Shown here one piece after another: positions 17,812-25,964 of a stretch of DNA of 64,000 bases. This DNA comes from Spirosoma lacussanchae (lineage in GTDB: Bacteria > Bacteroidota > Bacteroidia > Cytophagales > Spirosomataceae). Numbering within the stretch: the stretch's first letter is position 1; each line of letters begins with the position of its first letter. Location: positions 1 to 64,000 of the forward strand of contig NZ_SWJG01000010.1 of NCBI RefSeq assembly GCF_005870035.1, given 5' to 3'. Both the position numbers and the translations under genes were made by a program. A model generated the notes under the pieces. It saw only the letters and a list, made by a program, of their open reading frames with translations. It was not told the origin of the DNA and ran no database searches.

Positions 17812-18933
17812 CTAGATTTTACTCTCGTCTACTTCCTCCCGACTCACGCTCAGCACAATGCCAATGGCCAGGCCCGTAAATATGAGCGAGGTTCCTCCCA
17901 TACTTAATAGGGGCAGCGGTTGTCCCGTAACCGGCGCCAGCCCGATAGCGACACAAACGCTGGCAAAAGCCTGAAAAACAATACTGAAGGTTAGTCCGGC
18001 AGAGAGCAGCCCCCCAAACGGTCGGGAGGCCTTCTGTAATGTTTTCATACCGCGCCATAGAAACCACAGGTACGCCAGCACCACCGGGATACCGCCAAGT
18101 AGCAATCCATATTCTTCCACGATAATGGCGTATATGAAATCCGAGAATGGGTTAGGCAGGGTGTTACGCTGGTGGCTATTGCCGGGTCCCTGCCCGGTCA
18201 GGCCACCATTGGCCAGGGCGATGTACGACTGCTCGACCTGGTAGACAATGGTATCAGAATCCATGAAGTTCTTCATCCGGTTGGTAGCCGTTCCGAAGCG
18301 TTCGCCGAAGAACAGACCGATACCGCCAAAAAACACGCAAACGCCCACCATGATGATTAGGTATCGCACCGGCACCCGACCAATATACATCAGCAGAAAA
18401 CAGGTGAAACCCAGCAGCAGGGCCGTAGAGGTATTCGACAGAATGATCAGCGAGCAGATCAGCCCAATCCAGATGATAATGTTGAACAGGACGGTGGGGT
18501 CGCTCATGAACCGCTGCCGCTTGGCCAGCATAGCAGCCAGATTCGAGATCAGCGCCAGCTTGGCCAGATCGGAAGGCTGAAACGTCTGGTTGATGATCGG
18601 AATCGTTACCCAGCGAGAAGCATCGTTCAGGGTAGACCCCTTGAAAAATGCCCATAACAACAGCGGAATAGACAACCAGAGCCCGAACTTAGACAGGCGG
18701 GCGTAGTAGACATAGTTGATCTTGTGCGCAAAGTACGTGCAGGCCAGACCGACCAGCAGCAATGAACCATGTTTCAGCAGAAACACTTCGGTGTTGCCGT
18801 CCAGCTCCCGAAACGCCTTGGTGCCGGTAGCGCTGTACACCACCAGCACGCTCATGATCGACAAATAGAGCACGATCCACCAGATCTGGCGATCCCCTTT
18901 TAGATGTGTACGAATCCAGTCGCGAAGGAACAT
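17812..18933 (-). CDS. ftsW: SEDS-family peptidoglycan polymerase FtsW
   Basis: A multi-span SEDS protein that polymerises lipid II at the septum together with FtsI. About ten spans are visible. Hallmarks are GQGPGNSHQRNTLPNPFSDF in the large extracytoplasmic loop and GQPLPLLSMGGTSL near the end. The 373-residue length is normal. It lies between murD and murG, as in most dcw clusters, which supports FtsW rather than RodA. The 37-base gap to murD contains short GATGAG-type repeats like those seen upstream of mraY. Confidence 0.93.
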   Translation of the reverse strand: MFLRDWIRTHLKGDRQIWWIVLYLSIMSVLVVYSATGTKAFRELDGNTEVFLLKHGSLLLVGLACTYFAHKINYVYYARLSKFGLWLSIPLLLWAFFKGSTLNDASRWVTIPIINQTFQPSDLAKLALISNLAAMLAKRQRFMSDPTVLFNIIIWIGLICSLIILSNTSTALLLGFTCFLLMYIGRVPVRYLIIMVGVCVFFGGIGLFFGERFGTATNRMKNFMDSDTIVYQVEQSYIALANGGLTGQGPGNSHQRNTLPNPFSDFIYAIIVEEYGLLLGGIPVVLAYLWFLWRGMKTLQKASRPFGGLLSAGLTFSIVFQAFASVCVAIGLAPVTGQPLPLLSMGGTSLIFTGLAIGIVLSVSREEVDESKI

Positions 18934-18970
18934 GAGTTTGAGGGATGAGGGATGAGCGAGTTGGCTTCAG

Positions 18971-20326
18971 TTACGTATTATCGGCCAGTACGTTTTTAAC
19001 GGCTGCCTTAAACTGGTTGCCCCGGTCTACATAATTCCTGAACAGATCGAAGCTGGCGCAGGCTGGCGATAGCAGTACAATATCTCCGGGTTCTGCCAGC
19101 GCCAGGCCCATCGATACGGCTTCCTGTACGCTCCGGGTCTCCTGAATGGACGGTACGACCGGGCCAAAGTAATCTGTCAGTTTATGATTATCGACGCCCA
19201 GGCAAATCAGTGCTTTTACCTTCTGGCGAACCAGATTATCTAACTGGCTGTAGTCATTGCCTTTGTCCTGTCCACCTGCAATCCAGACGGTTGGCGCGTC
19301 CATGCTGGCCAGCGCATAGTATACCGAATCGACGTTGGTCGCTTTCGAGTCGTTGATGAACCGAACTTCCCGAATCGTACCGGCAGGTTCCATACGGTGT
19401 TCTGCATTTTCGAATGTGCGCAACCCCTCGGCAATGGCCTCGTCTGACACCCCGACCGACTGTGCTGCCAGAATAGCCGCCAGGGCATTGATGGCGTTAT
19501 GCGGTCCGCGCAGCGTTGTTTCGGTCTGCGGCATCTGAAACGTGCGTCCGTTACGAATGGCCGTTAGGGTGTTATTCAGAAAATACCCACCTTCCCGCAC
19601 CGGGTTCTCCAGCGAGATAGGTAGTTGGGCGATAGCCGGATTCCGCTTAGCCAGTTCGGTCTGTATAGGCTGACTCTCGGCAAAATAGATGAATGTATCG
19701 TCGGGACGGGTGTTTTGCAGAATCCGGAATTTGGCATCTACGTAGTTCTGAAAAACGTACCCGTATCGGTCGAGGTGATCAGGGGTGATGTTGAGCAATA
19801 CCCGCACGTCGAGATGAGTCTGCACCATATCGTCGAGCTGGAAGCTGCTTAGTTCGAGCACAAAATAGTCGAACGTGTCGTCGATAACCTGCGCGGCAAA
19901 GCTGTCGCCCACGTTGCCAGCCAGGCCTACGTTGTAGCCCGCTGTTTTCAACAGATGATATGTCAGCAGTGTTGTTGTTGTTTTGCCGTTGCTCCCGGTA
20001 ATACCGATCAAACGGGCCTTTGTATAGCGGGCAGCAAACTCAATTTCGGATATAACAGGTGTTCCCTGCGCCCGTATTTTTTCGACCAGCGGCACCGTTG
20101 CTGGAATACCGGGACTCTTGATTACTTCCGAAGCCCCCAGAATACGGGCTTCGGTGTGTTGATTTTCTTCGAACGGGATCTGAGCGGCTTCGAGCGTAGC
20201 CCGGTAACTGTCTTTTAGTGAGCCTTTATCCGACAGAAAGACCTCAAAGCCTTTCGCCTGCGCCAGCAGGGCCGCGCCGACTCCACTCTCTCCCCCGCCT
20301 AAGATGACTATTTTTTTTGCTGACAT
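18971..20326 (-). CDS. murD: UDP-N-acetylmuramoyl-L-alanine--D-glutamate ligase
   Basis: Adds D-glutamate to UDP-MurNAc-L-Ala in the cytoplasm. The N-terminal loop ILGGGESGVGAALLA, the ATP loop GITGSNGKTTTTLL and the C-terminal IAGGQDKGNDY and LLSPACASFD match MurD. It has 451 residues. In this genome it is the first gene of the distal dcw block: an mscL gene with its own terminator lies just upstream, so a promoter is expected between 20327 and 20363, although none is obvious. Confidence 0.94.
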   Translation of the reverse strand: MSAKKIVILGGGESGVGAALLAQAKGFEVFLSDKGSLKDSYRATLEAAQIPFEENQHTEARILGASEVIKSPGIPATVPLVEKIRAQGTPVISEIEFAARYTKARLIGITGSNGKTTTTLLTYHLLKTAGYNVGLAGNVGDSFAAQVIDDTFDYFVLELSSFQLDDMVQTHLDVRVLLNITPDHLDRYGYVFQNYVDAKFRILQNTRPDDTFIYFAESQPIQTELAKRNPAIAQLPISLENPVREGGYFLNNTLTAIRNGRTFQMPQTETTLRGPHNAINALAAILAAQSVGVSDEAIAEGLRTFENAEHRMEPAGTIREVRFINDSKATNVDSVYYALASMDAPTVWIAGGQDKGNDYSQLDNLVRQKVKALICLGVDNHKLTDYFGPVVPSIQETRSVQEAVSMGLALAEPGDIVLLSPACASFDLFRNYVDRGNQFKAAVKNVLADNT

Positions 20327-20363
20327 GGTAACTACGTACTACTGGCAAAATAACGCATAAAAC

Positions 20364-20393
20364 AAAAGCTCCCCGAATGTCCGGAAAGCTTTT
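20364..20393 (-). terminator. mscL (first copy) terminator
   Basis: On the minus strand AAAAGCTTTCCG pairs with CGGGGAGCTTTT (with two G-U pairs) around a short loop, and a T-rich tail follows. It separates the mscL copy from murD. Confidence 0.6.
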
Positions 20394-20414
20394 ACCCTAA
20401 GTTTTGCCGTAAAG

Positions 20415-20747
20415 CTATTCTTTCGCTGCCAGTGACTCGGACAGCCGCAACCGGTTGGCCAGTTTGACGATCAGAAAAATGACCCAGGCGATCAACACAA
20501 ACTGGATAACAATATTCAGAAAATTACCGTAGCGGATCGCCACTTCCGGGCTGGTCCCCACGGCTTCTCTAAGCACGAGCTTAAGCTGGCTGAAATCGAT
20601 ACCGCCAATGAGTAGCCCCAGAATAGGGTTAATTATATCTTCAACCAGCGATGTGGTGATTTTGCCGAAAGCAGCACCAATGACGACCCCGACGGCCAGA
20701 TCAAGTACATTACCCTGTGCGATAAATGTGCGAAATTCTCTTAGCAT
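20415..20747 (-). CDS. mscL: Large-conductance mechanosensitive channel MscL (copy 1)
   Basis: Opens under membrane tension to release solutes during hypo-osmotic shock. The 110-residue protein has the usual plan: [26 protein letters not shown] (shown here only in part as the N-terminal helix and first span), a periplasmic loop and a second span ([18 protein letters not shown]). ATG 20747 is chosen because MscL always begins a few residues before the FRTF motif. A close paralogue lies 266 bases upstream. A TACCTTTG box 37 bases before the start suggests its own promoter. Confidence 0.93.
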   Translation of the reverse strand: MLREFRTFIAQGNVLDLAVGVVIGAAFGKITTSLVEDIINPILGLLIGGIDFSQLKLVLREAVGTSPEVAIRYGNFLNIVIQFVLIAWVIFLIVKLANRLRLSESLAAKE

Positions 20748-20783
20748 ACAGATGACTGATTTTAGTTTACTAATTGAATAGAT

Positions 20784-20791
20784 CAAAGGTA
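20784..20791 (-). promoter_or_regulatory. Candidate -7 box of the first mscL copy
   Basis: TACCTTTG on the minus strand matches the Bacteroidota TAnnTTTG element and lies 37 bases before ATG 20747. No TTG at the usual spacing was found upstream, so this rests on the -7 box alone. Confidence 0.4.
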
Positions 20792-20958
20792 CTAATGCAA
20801 CATACTCATCTGCGCACAACTAACCAAGTAAAATTACTTTTTTAAAAAAGTTGGTACCTTAGGACCATATCAACAACTTTCATTCGCTGCCCGGGCGGGT
20901 TTTGCCCCGTACTGATTGCTGTCAAGGCGTCGTTCCGATCAGCAGTTGACCAAACGGC

Positions 20959-20990
20959 AAAAAAAAACCTCCGGCTAAGCGGAGGTTTGT
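20959..20990 (-). terminator. mscL (second copy) terminator
   Basis: AACCTCCG / CGGAGGTT stem with a six-base loop, followed on the minus strand by nine T (20959-20967). It lies 23 bases after the stop of the mscL copy at 21014. Confidence 0.85.
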
Positions 20991-21013
20991 TGACAGGCAG
21001 ATGCCATAGACGT

Positions 21014-21334
21014 TTATGCGTTCGGTACCTGGCGGCTTCGGTTCGCAGCTTTTACAATCAGGAAGATAACCCAGGCGATCAGCACAAACTGGATAATTGT
21101 ATTCAGAAAATTACCGTACCGAATAGCCACCTCGGGGGCTGTACCGGCAGCTTCTTTCAACACGATTTTCATCTCTTTAAAGTCGGCATCACCCAGTGCC
21201 AGACCAATAATCGGGTTGAGTATATCTTCGATCAGCGACGTAGTGATTTTGCCGAAAGCAGCCCCAATAATGACCCCGACGGCCAGATCAAGTACGTTGC
21301 CCTGCGCAATGAATGTGCGGAATTCCTTTATCAT
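21014..21334 (-). CDS. mscL: Large-conductance mechanosensitive channel MscL (copy 2)
   Basis: A 106-residue MscL with the same plan as copy 1, starting [13 protein letters not shown] and ending in the second span and a short basic tail. The two copies share long stretches at DNA level around both spans and differ most in the periplasmic loop (LALGDADFKEMKIV here, [14 protein letters not shown] in copy 1). This points to tandem duplication, with the gating-loop sequence free to drift. It has its own terminator. Confidence 0.93.
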   Translation of the reverse strand: MIKEFRTFIAQGNVLDLAVGVIIGAAFGKITTSLIEDILNPIIGLALGDADFKEMKIVLKEAAGTAPEVAIRYGNFLNTIIQFVLIAWVIFLIVKAANRSRQVPNA

Positions 21335-21418
21335 GAGACAAATGGGGGTTTAGGTGGTACTGCCAGATACGGCTTCTTTGACGGAGTCCGACCAGCCTGG
21401 TAACAACCCCGCACGGTA

Positions 21419-22369
21419 TCATTTCTTGCGAAACGTCGTCACGTTATAGACGAGTCCGATACCCAGTGTCTGCTGGAGTTGCCAGTCGCTGGAAAAATCT
21501 TTGTCGAACAGGGCAATTATGCCCAGGGTCGTACTGATGTATCGACTGACTTTGGCGGTGAGAATGATATCGATGCGATGATCAATGGCATTCAGGGTCT
21601 TATAGTTGGCAAACAGGAGATATTTAGCGTTGATACTTACGTTCTCGCTCAGATTGCGGGTCAGAGCCGCCTGCAGTTGTAAGGCCAGCCATTCGGTACG
21701 AATGCTTCGCCCCGGCTCAACGCCGTAGACTGTCGCATTTGGGTCGCGCACCGGAATTTTATCGGCCCCCTCCCGGAAGCGGACGCTCTGGTCGGCCAGG
21801 AACGTAAACCGTGGCGCAAACGGACTCACCCGCAAGGCAAACCAGCCGTTCGGTTTGTAGGCCAGGCCCCAGGCTATAGTTAACTGACCGGGCGCCAGAA
21901 AATTAGCTACTTTGAATTGTGTCTGACCAGGCGCCAACCCCGTATATCGATACCCTGACGTGAAAAAAGACGTGAATGTACCCGACCCAAACATGTCCCA
22001 CTTGGGTGAGATTTTGTAGCCAGCTACTGAATTTAGTAAGATCTGATCGGCGGCTTTTCGGGTCAACCCCGCCTGGGTCACAAACCCTAACTGCAGGTCG
22101 GCGGTATTATCCCACGACCATCGTTCTTTTTCGTACAGTGCCCGCGCGGCAACGACGGCTCCCAGGGCTACGGAGTTGACCCCGCCCCCCGTCCAGTTAT
22201 TAAACGAGGCCTGGTTAAAATTGATACCTCCGCTAAACGAACGCTGCCAGTAGGATGTATCGGGCTTTACGGCTACCGTATCTTTGAAGTTAGCCACAAT
22301 CGTTGAGTCCTGTGCCTGTGCAGACTGACAGGCAAGCCAACCCAGCAGTAAATAGACGTAGTGTTTCAT
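21419..22369 (-). CDS. DUF3078 secreted/outer-membrane protein
   Basis: A 316-residue protein with a signal peptide (MKHYVYLLLGWLACQSAQAQ) followed by the WQRSFSGGINFNQASFNNWTGGG-type opening typical of DUF3078 (only its first part is diagnostic). The rest alternates polar and aromatic residues and ends with GLVYNVTTFRKK, as in outer-membrane beta-barrels. ATG 22369 is chosen because the signal peptide starts there. It follows the MscS gene by 55 bases on the same strand and could be co-transcribed with it. Function unknown. Confidence 0.75.
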   Translation of the reverse strand: MKHYVYLLLGWLACQSAQAQDSTIVANFKDTVAVKPDTSYWQRSFSGGINFNQASFNNWTGGGVNSVALGAVVAARALYEKERWSWDNTADLQLGFVTQAGLTRKAADQILLNSVAGYKISPKWDMFGSGTFTSFFTSGYRYTGLAPGQTQFKVANFLAPGQLTIAWGLAYKPNGWFALRVSPFAPRFTFLADQSVRFREGADKIPVRDPNATVYGVEPGRSIRTEWLALQLQAALTRNLSENVSINAKYLLFANYKTLNAIDHRIDIILTAKVSRYISTTLGIIALFDKDFSSDWQLQQTLGIGLVYNVTTFRKK

Positions 22370-22424
22370 ACTTATAGATTTGGCCGTTTGGACGCCAGCC
22401 AACCCTAAAGGCAACGGATTCACC

Positions 22425-23249
22425 TTAATAAACCTCTACTTTTTTTGTCTGTAATAGTTGCAGCGGGAATACCGTTGTGGTCTGATCCGTCCGGAGCGTT
22501 ATTGATGTCGTATCGATCTTGGTAATCTGTCCCTTTACCCCGTCGATCTCAATGGTTTGCCCCTCCTGATACTTGTTCTTTGTGTAGAAGGCAGACAATA
22601 TATTGGCCATCAGATCCCGCGACGCTATGCCATACCCGAAGGCAAAGGCAAAAATGACGCCACCGATCAGCAGGTTGAAGCTAGACTCGAGCAGTTCGGT
22701 ATTAATCCCAGCCTGACCCAGTGCACTGATCAGCGTAATCAGGAGAAAGAAAACAAATACGATCGTTCCCAGCAGGCGACCCGATGCGATTTTGAACGAC
22801 TCACAAATGCTGACAACCGCACTTTTTACCGCATCGGCCAGCAACACGCCAACCTGCAGCATGATGGCGGCCGCAATCAGTTTGGGAATGAAGTTTACCA
22901 GCGACGATACCATGTCCGTGATGGCCGCTACGCCCAATGTTTCGGTGGCTGCGGTGATGAACACGAGTAAAATGAAATAGTAAAGAATCTTCGCTACTAT
23001 CTCGCTCAGCTTTATTTCCGTTTTGAGTTGCTTAATGATGCTGATCTCGTTCAGGCGCTCGCCAATCTTATCAAAACCAACTCGGGCCAACACTCGTCTG
23101 ACCACAAAAGCAGTCAGACGCGCCACGGCGATGCCAATGATCAGAATAACCATTGCGCCCAGTAAGCGCGGCACAAACTGGATGAACTGATCGATCAGTG
23201 TCTGAAAAGTTGTCCGAAGAACCTCAGTCAGGTTGGGTAATTGTTTCAT
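22425..23249 (-). CDS. MscS-family small mechanosensitive channel
   Basis: A 274-residue inner-membrane protein with about five spans (near 28-50, 85-105, 120-140, 160-180, 193-212) and a short cytoplasmic beta-domain (QEGQTIEIDGVKGQITKI, then a TVFP motif) as in MscS. The pore-lining region is the glycine- and alanine-rich span before SRDLMANILSAF. It lacks the large C-terminal vestibule of E. coli MscS, as many 'conserved TM helix' MscS relatives do. The ATG overlaps the stop of the small gene upstream, and a sigma-factor gene leads the operon. Confidence 0.82.
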   Translation of the reverse strand: MKQLPNLTEVLRTTFQTLIDQFIQFVPRLLGAMVILIIGIAVARLTAFVVRRVLARVGFDKIGERLNEISIIKQLKTEIKLSEIVAKILYYFILLVFITAATETLGVAAITDMVSSLVNFIPKLIAAAIMLQVGVLLADAVKSAVVSICESFKIASGRLLGTIVFVFFLLITLISALGQAGINTELLESSFNLLIGGVIFAFAFGYGIASRDLMANILSAFYTKNKYQEGQTIEIDGVKGQITKIDTTSITLRTDQTTTVFPLQLLQTKKVEVY

Positions 23250-23449
23250 GATTGAGAAGATGATTGGCCAGAAGTAGAAACCGAAGGGTCAGCCAGTACC
23301 GAGGCTGCTTTGAAGAATTCGCCCACGTACAGTTCAACAACTGTCATTGTGTTACGGATCAGATCAATTTCGGCTATGAGTTGCTCCCGCAGTTTGGGCG
23401 GGCACATGCCATCGGGCTCGATTGCCAGGAAAGGGTTAGATTCATTCAT
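23246..23449 (-). CDS. Small protein between sigma factor and MscS channel
   Basis: A 67-residue protein of unknown family, without cysteine pairs or a membrane span. It has a central amphipathic helical part (KLREQLIAEIDLIRNTMTVV) and a Ser/Gln-rich tail. It starts 22 bases after the ECF sigma gene and overlaps the MscS start by four bases (ATGA), so it is in a real operon. The place straight after an ECF sigma gene is where anti-sigma factors are usually found, but it has no recognisable anti-sigma motif. It may be a channel partner instead. Confidence 0.65.
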   Translation of the reverse strand: MNESNPFLAIEPDGMCPPKLREQLIAEIDLIRNTMTVVELYVGEFFKAASVLADPSVSTSGQSSSQS

Positions 23450-23471
23450 ACTGATTTGGTCAACGGATAAG

Positions 23472-24065
23472 TTAACGGAGCAATACCGCTATTTTGAGTG
23501 CCAGAAGTAACCAGAAGACAACTGCTTCGAGGTAATATTTGCGCAGTTTATCACGTGAACGCTTCAGCCGCATTTTCACCGCGCTTTCGGTCAGACCGCT
23601 CACCTCCGCAATATCCCGGAGGCTGTCCCCATCCTGGTACTTCATTAGTAGCATGGTCCGTTCTTCATAAGGCATTTTCTCCAGTGCCCATTTGAGTTTC
23701 CGGGCTTCATATTCGGCCAGTTCAGCGAGTTCGTCGTCCTGTGAATTGTCGATCCGATCCCAGCCTTCGTCAATATGTACTTCCGTATGCCGATGCGCCG
23801 ACCGTACGTAGTCTGCACAGTGATTGTAGGTTATGGAGTAAAGCCAGGTCGAAAACTTCGATTGTTCCTTAAAGCTGCCCAATTTGAGCACCAGCTTCAA
23901 GAAGACATCATGCGTAAGATCCTCGGCCTGCGCCGGCGATTTACTAAACGACAGACACTTGCGATACACTTTATCGCAGTATCGTTCGTACAATTGCTCG
24001 AAGTACTCATTGCGCTGGGTCTCCGTGTAGCGACGTACCAATTCTTCGTCCGAGTAGTTAGTCAT
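23472..24065 (-). CDS. ECF sigma-70 factor with a C-terminal membrane segment
   Basis: A 197-residue RNA polymerase sigma factor with region 2 (YERYCDKVYRKCLSF, EDLTHDVFLKL, FSTWLYSITYN) and region 4 (MPYEERTMLLMKY, LTESAVKMRLKRSR). After region 4 the chain does not stop as in its paralogue but continues into AVVFWLLLALKIAVLL, about 16 hydrophobic residues that could anchor it in the inner membrane. It leads an operon with the small protein and the MscS channel. This suggests that its activity is tied to membrane state; the anchor is seen in the sequence, the control is inferred. Confidence 0.85.
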   Translation of the reverse strand: MTNYSDEELVRRYTETQRNEYFEQLYERYCDKVYRKCLSFSKSPAQAEDLTHDVFLKLVLKLGSFKEQSKFSTWLYSITYNHCADYVRSAHRHTEVHIDEGWDRIDNSQDDELAELAEYEARKLKWALEKMPYEERTMLLMKYQDGDSLRDIAEVSGLTESAVKMRLKRSRDKLRKYYLEAVVFWLLLALKIAVLLR

Positions 24066-24157
24066 AAGGTGGTTGTAGCCTGTCTAAGACTTGAATTAGG
24101 CGGAAAGTAACGGTCTGGTACGTCGTGATACTCAAACAAACCCATGGGCTTAGCAGT

Positions 24158-24190
24158 AAAAAAGCCCGACTAGAGCAGCCGGGCTTTTTA
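24158..24190 (-). terminator. Terminator between the two sigma genes
   Basis: Stem AAAAAGCCCG / CGGGCTTTTT around a loop, with A and T runs on both sides. It lies downstream of the sigma gene that stops at 24243, so the two sigma genes are separate transcription units. Confidence 0.85.
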
Positions 24191-24242
24191 CGAAAAAGTA
24201 TATTCTATTTGTCTATGCATCGATCTTCGACGGCTGACAGGT

Positions 24243-24794
24243 TTAATCGTTTTGCCAGTAATACTGACGCAGGCGATCACGGGATCGTTTCAAACGCATC
24301 TTCACCGCGCTCTCGGTCAGCGCATACTGCAGGGCCAGTTCTTTTACGCTGACACCGTCCTGATACCGCTGATGAAGCAGCGTCTGCTCGTCGGCGCTCA
24401 AACAGGTCATGGCCCGGTGAATTCGGCGGGCTATTTGCTCTTCCTGCTCGGCTATACCGTCATCAGCACTGATATCCAGCGTATCCCAATCATTATCGCC
24501 AGTCAGCGCCTGCCGTTTGTTGGCGCCCCTAATCTGATCAGTACAATAGTTATGTGTTACCGAGTATAGCCAGGTCGAAAACCGGGCCTGATGTTTGTAA
24601 CTATCAAGCCGGGTCATCAACCGCAGAAAAATATCCTGGGTTAAGTCCTGAGCCTGTACGTCATTTTTTGTAAACGAAAGACACTTACGGTGTACTTTAT
24701 GGCAATAGCGTTCATACAATTGCTCAAAGTAGTCATTCTGGTGGGTTTCGAGGTAATTGTTGACCAACTCCTCGTCAGTTAACTTTTGTTTCAT
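24243..24794 (-). CDS. ECF sigma-70 factor (soluble paralogue)
   Basis: A 183-residue ECF sigma factor closely related to the one downstream: both share YFEQLYERYC, RKCLSF, RFSTWLYS/KFSTWLYS and LTESAVKMRLKRSRD. It ends RLRQYYWQND without a membrane segment. No anti-sigma gene is adjacent. The pair probably arose by tandem duplication and then diverged, one copy gaining or the other losing the anchor. Target genes cannot be told from the sequence. Confidence 0.88.
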   Translation of the reverse strand: MKQKLTDEELVNNYLETHQNDYFEQLYERYCHKVHRKCLSFTKNDVQAQDLTQDIFLRLMTRLDSYKHQARFSTWLYSVTHNYCTDQIRGANKRQALTGDNDWDTLDISADDGIAEQEEQIARRIHRAMTCLSADEQTLLHQRYQDGVSVKELALQYALTESAVKMRLKRSRDRLRQYYWQND

Positions 24795-24870
24795 AAAGTT
24801 ACTGTGGGTTACTCGGTAAATTTAGTTAAATAATTTCATGTACGTAGATCATTAAGTTATCAGATTGAAT

Positions 24871-24904
24871 AAAAACAAAAATACCCGGCTCTAAAGCCGG
24901 GTAT
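24871..24904 (-). terminator. tsf terminator
   Basis: ATACCCGGCT (24881-24890) / AGCCGGGTAT (24895-24904) with a T-rich run after it on the minus strand. It lies 27 bases after the tsf stop. Confidence 0.88.
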
Positions 24905-24931
24905 CTACTAAACGGTAGGTAACTACTTGTT

Positions 24932-25765
24932 TTATCCTATTGCAACGCGTTTGAAGGCTGAAACCGTCAATCCTTTGCTGGTTTTCTCCAGCAGCTGTGC
25001 AATAGTAAGCGAGCTATCTTTTACAAACTCCTGATTCAGAAGGGTATTCTCTTTATAGAACTTGTTCAGCTTACCCATCGCGATCTTTTCCAGCATAGCT
25101 TCGGGCTTTCCTTCCTGGCGGGCCTGCTCTTTGCCGATCTCTATCTCACGCTCAACGATGGTAGCATCGACGCCGTCTTTGTCAAGAGCAACGGGTTTCA
25201 TAGCCGCAATCTGCATAGCTACGTCCTTGCCTACTTCGGTTACGTCGGTACCATTCGTGTTGGTCAGGCCAACCAGCACACCCAGTTTACCATTCGAGTG
25301 AATGTACGATACCACTTTGTCGGCCGAAACCGTTTCGAACGAAGCGACATCGATTTTCTCACCGATCTTACCCATCAGATCCGTGATATGATCCTGCAGG
25401 GCACGACCATCAGCCTGGGGGGTTGCCAGCAGCGTTTCCTTATCCGCAGCGTTGGTAGCAATAGCCGTGCTCATAACGGCCATGGCCAGGTTCTGGAAAT
25501 CGGCTACTTTCGATACGGGTTCGGTTTCGCAGGCCAGTGCAATCACTTTGCCGGTTTTACCATCTTCGCTAACGTGGGCCAGTACGATACCTTCTGCAGT
25601 AGCGTTGTCGGCCCGCTTGTCGGCTATTTTCTGACCCTGCTTGCGCAGAATCTCTTTGGCTTTTTCAAAATCGCCGTCGGCTTCGGTGAGGGCCTTTTTG
25701 CAATCCATCATCCCGGCTCCGGTCTCTTGCCGAAGTTTGTTTACGTCAGCAGCAGTAATTGCCAT
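24932..25765 (-). CDS. tsf: Translation elongation factor Ts
   Basis: Guanine-nucleotide exchange factor for EF-Tu. The N-terminal UBA-like motif (VNKLRQETGAGMMDCKKAL) is typical, and the dimerisation and core domains follow, ending with the LTVSAFKRVAIG tail. The 277-residue length is normal. It follows rpsB, as in most bacteria, but with a 199-base gap that contains a hairpin, so part of its transcription may start there. Confidence 0.96.
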   Translation of the reverse strand: MAITAADVNKLRQETGAGMMDCKKALTEADGDFEKAKEILRKQGQKIADKRADNATAEGIVLAHVSEDGKTGKVIALACETEPVSKVADFQNLAMAVMSTAIATNAADKETLLATPQADGRALQDHITDLMGKIGEKIDVASFETVSADKVVSYIHSNGKLGVLVGLTNTNGTDVTEVGKDVAMQIAAMKPVALDKDGVDATIVEREIEIGKEQARQEGKPEAMLEKIAMGKLNKFYKENTLLNQEFVKDSSLTIAQLLEKTSKGLTVSAFKRVAIG

Positions 25766-25848
25766 TGTAAAAAACGGTTTTCAGTTGTTAATTTTTCGAT
25801 TCACAAAGCCGCCTGTTCTTAACATGACGGTTATATTTCTTTTATCAG

Positions 25849-25882
25849 AAAATAGCCCATAGCGGCTGCTACGGGCTATTTT
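25849..25882 (-). terminator. Hairpin between rpsB and tsf
   Basis: A long stem, AATAGCCC with a further TAGC/GCTA core, around a four-base loop. There is no long T run. It may be a partial terminator that lowers tsf relative to rpsB, or a processing site. Confidence 0.55.
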
Positions 25883-25964
25883 TCAGGGTGATATCGGGTA
25901 CCGATCAGTTGGCTATCAGCAGCCGTAGCAACAAACCGCCGGAACCGGTATACCGTCAATCAGT

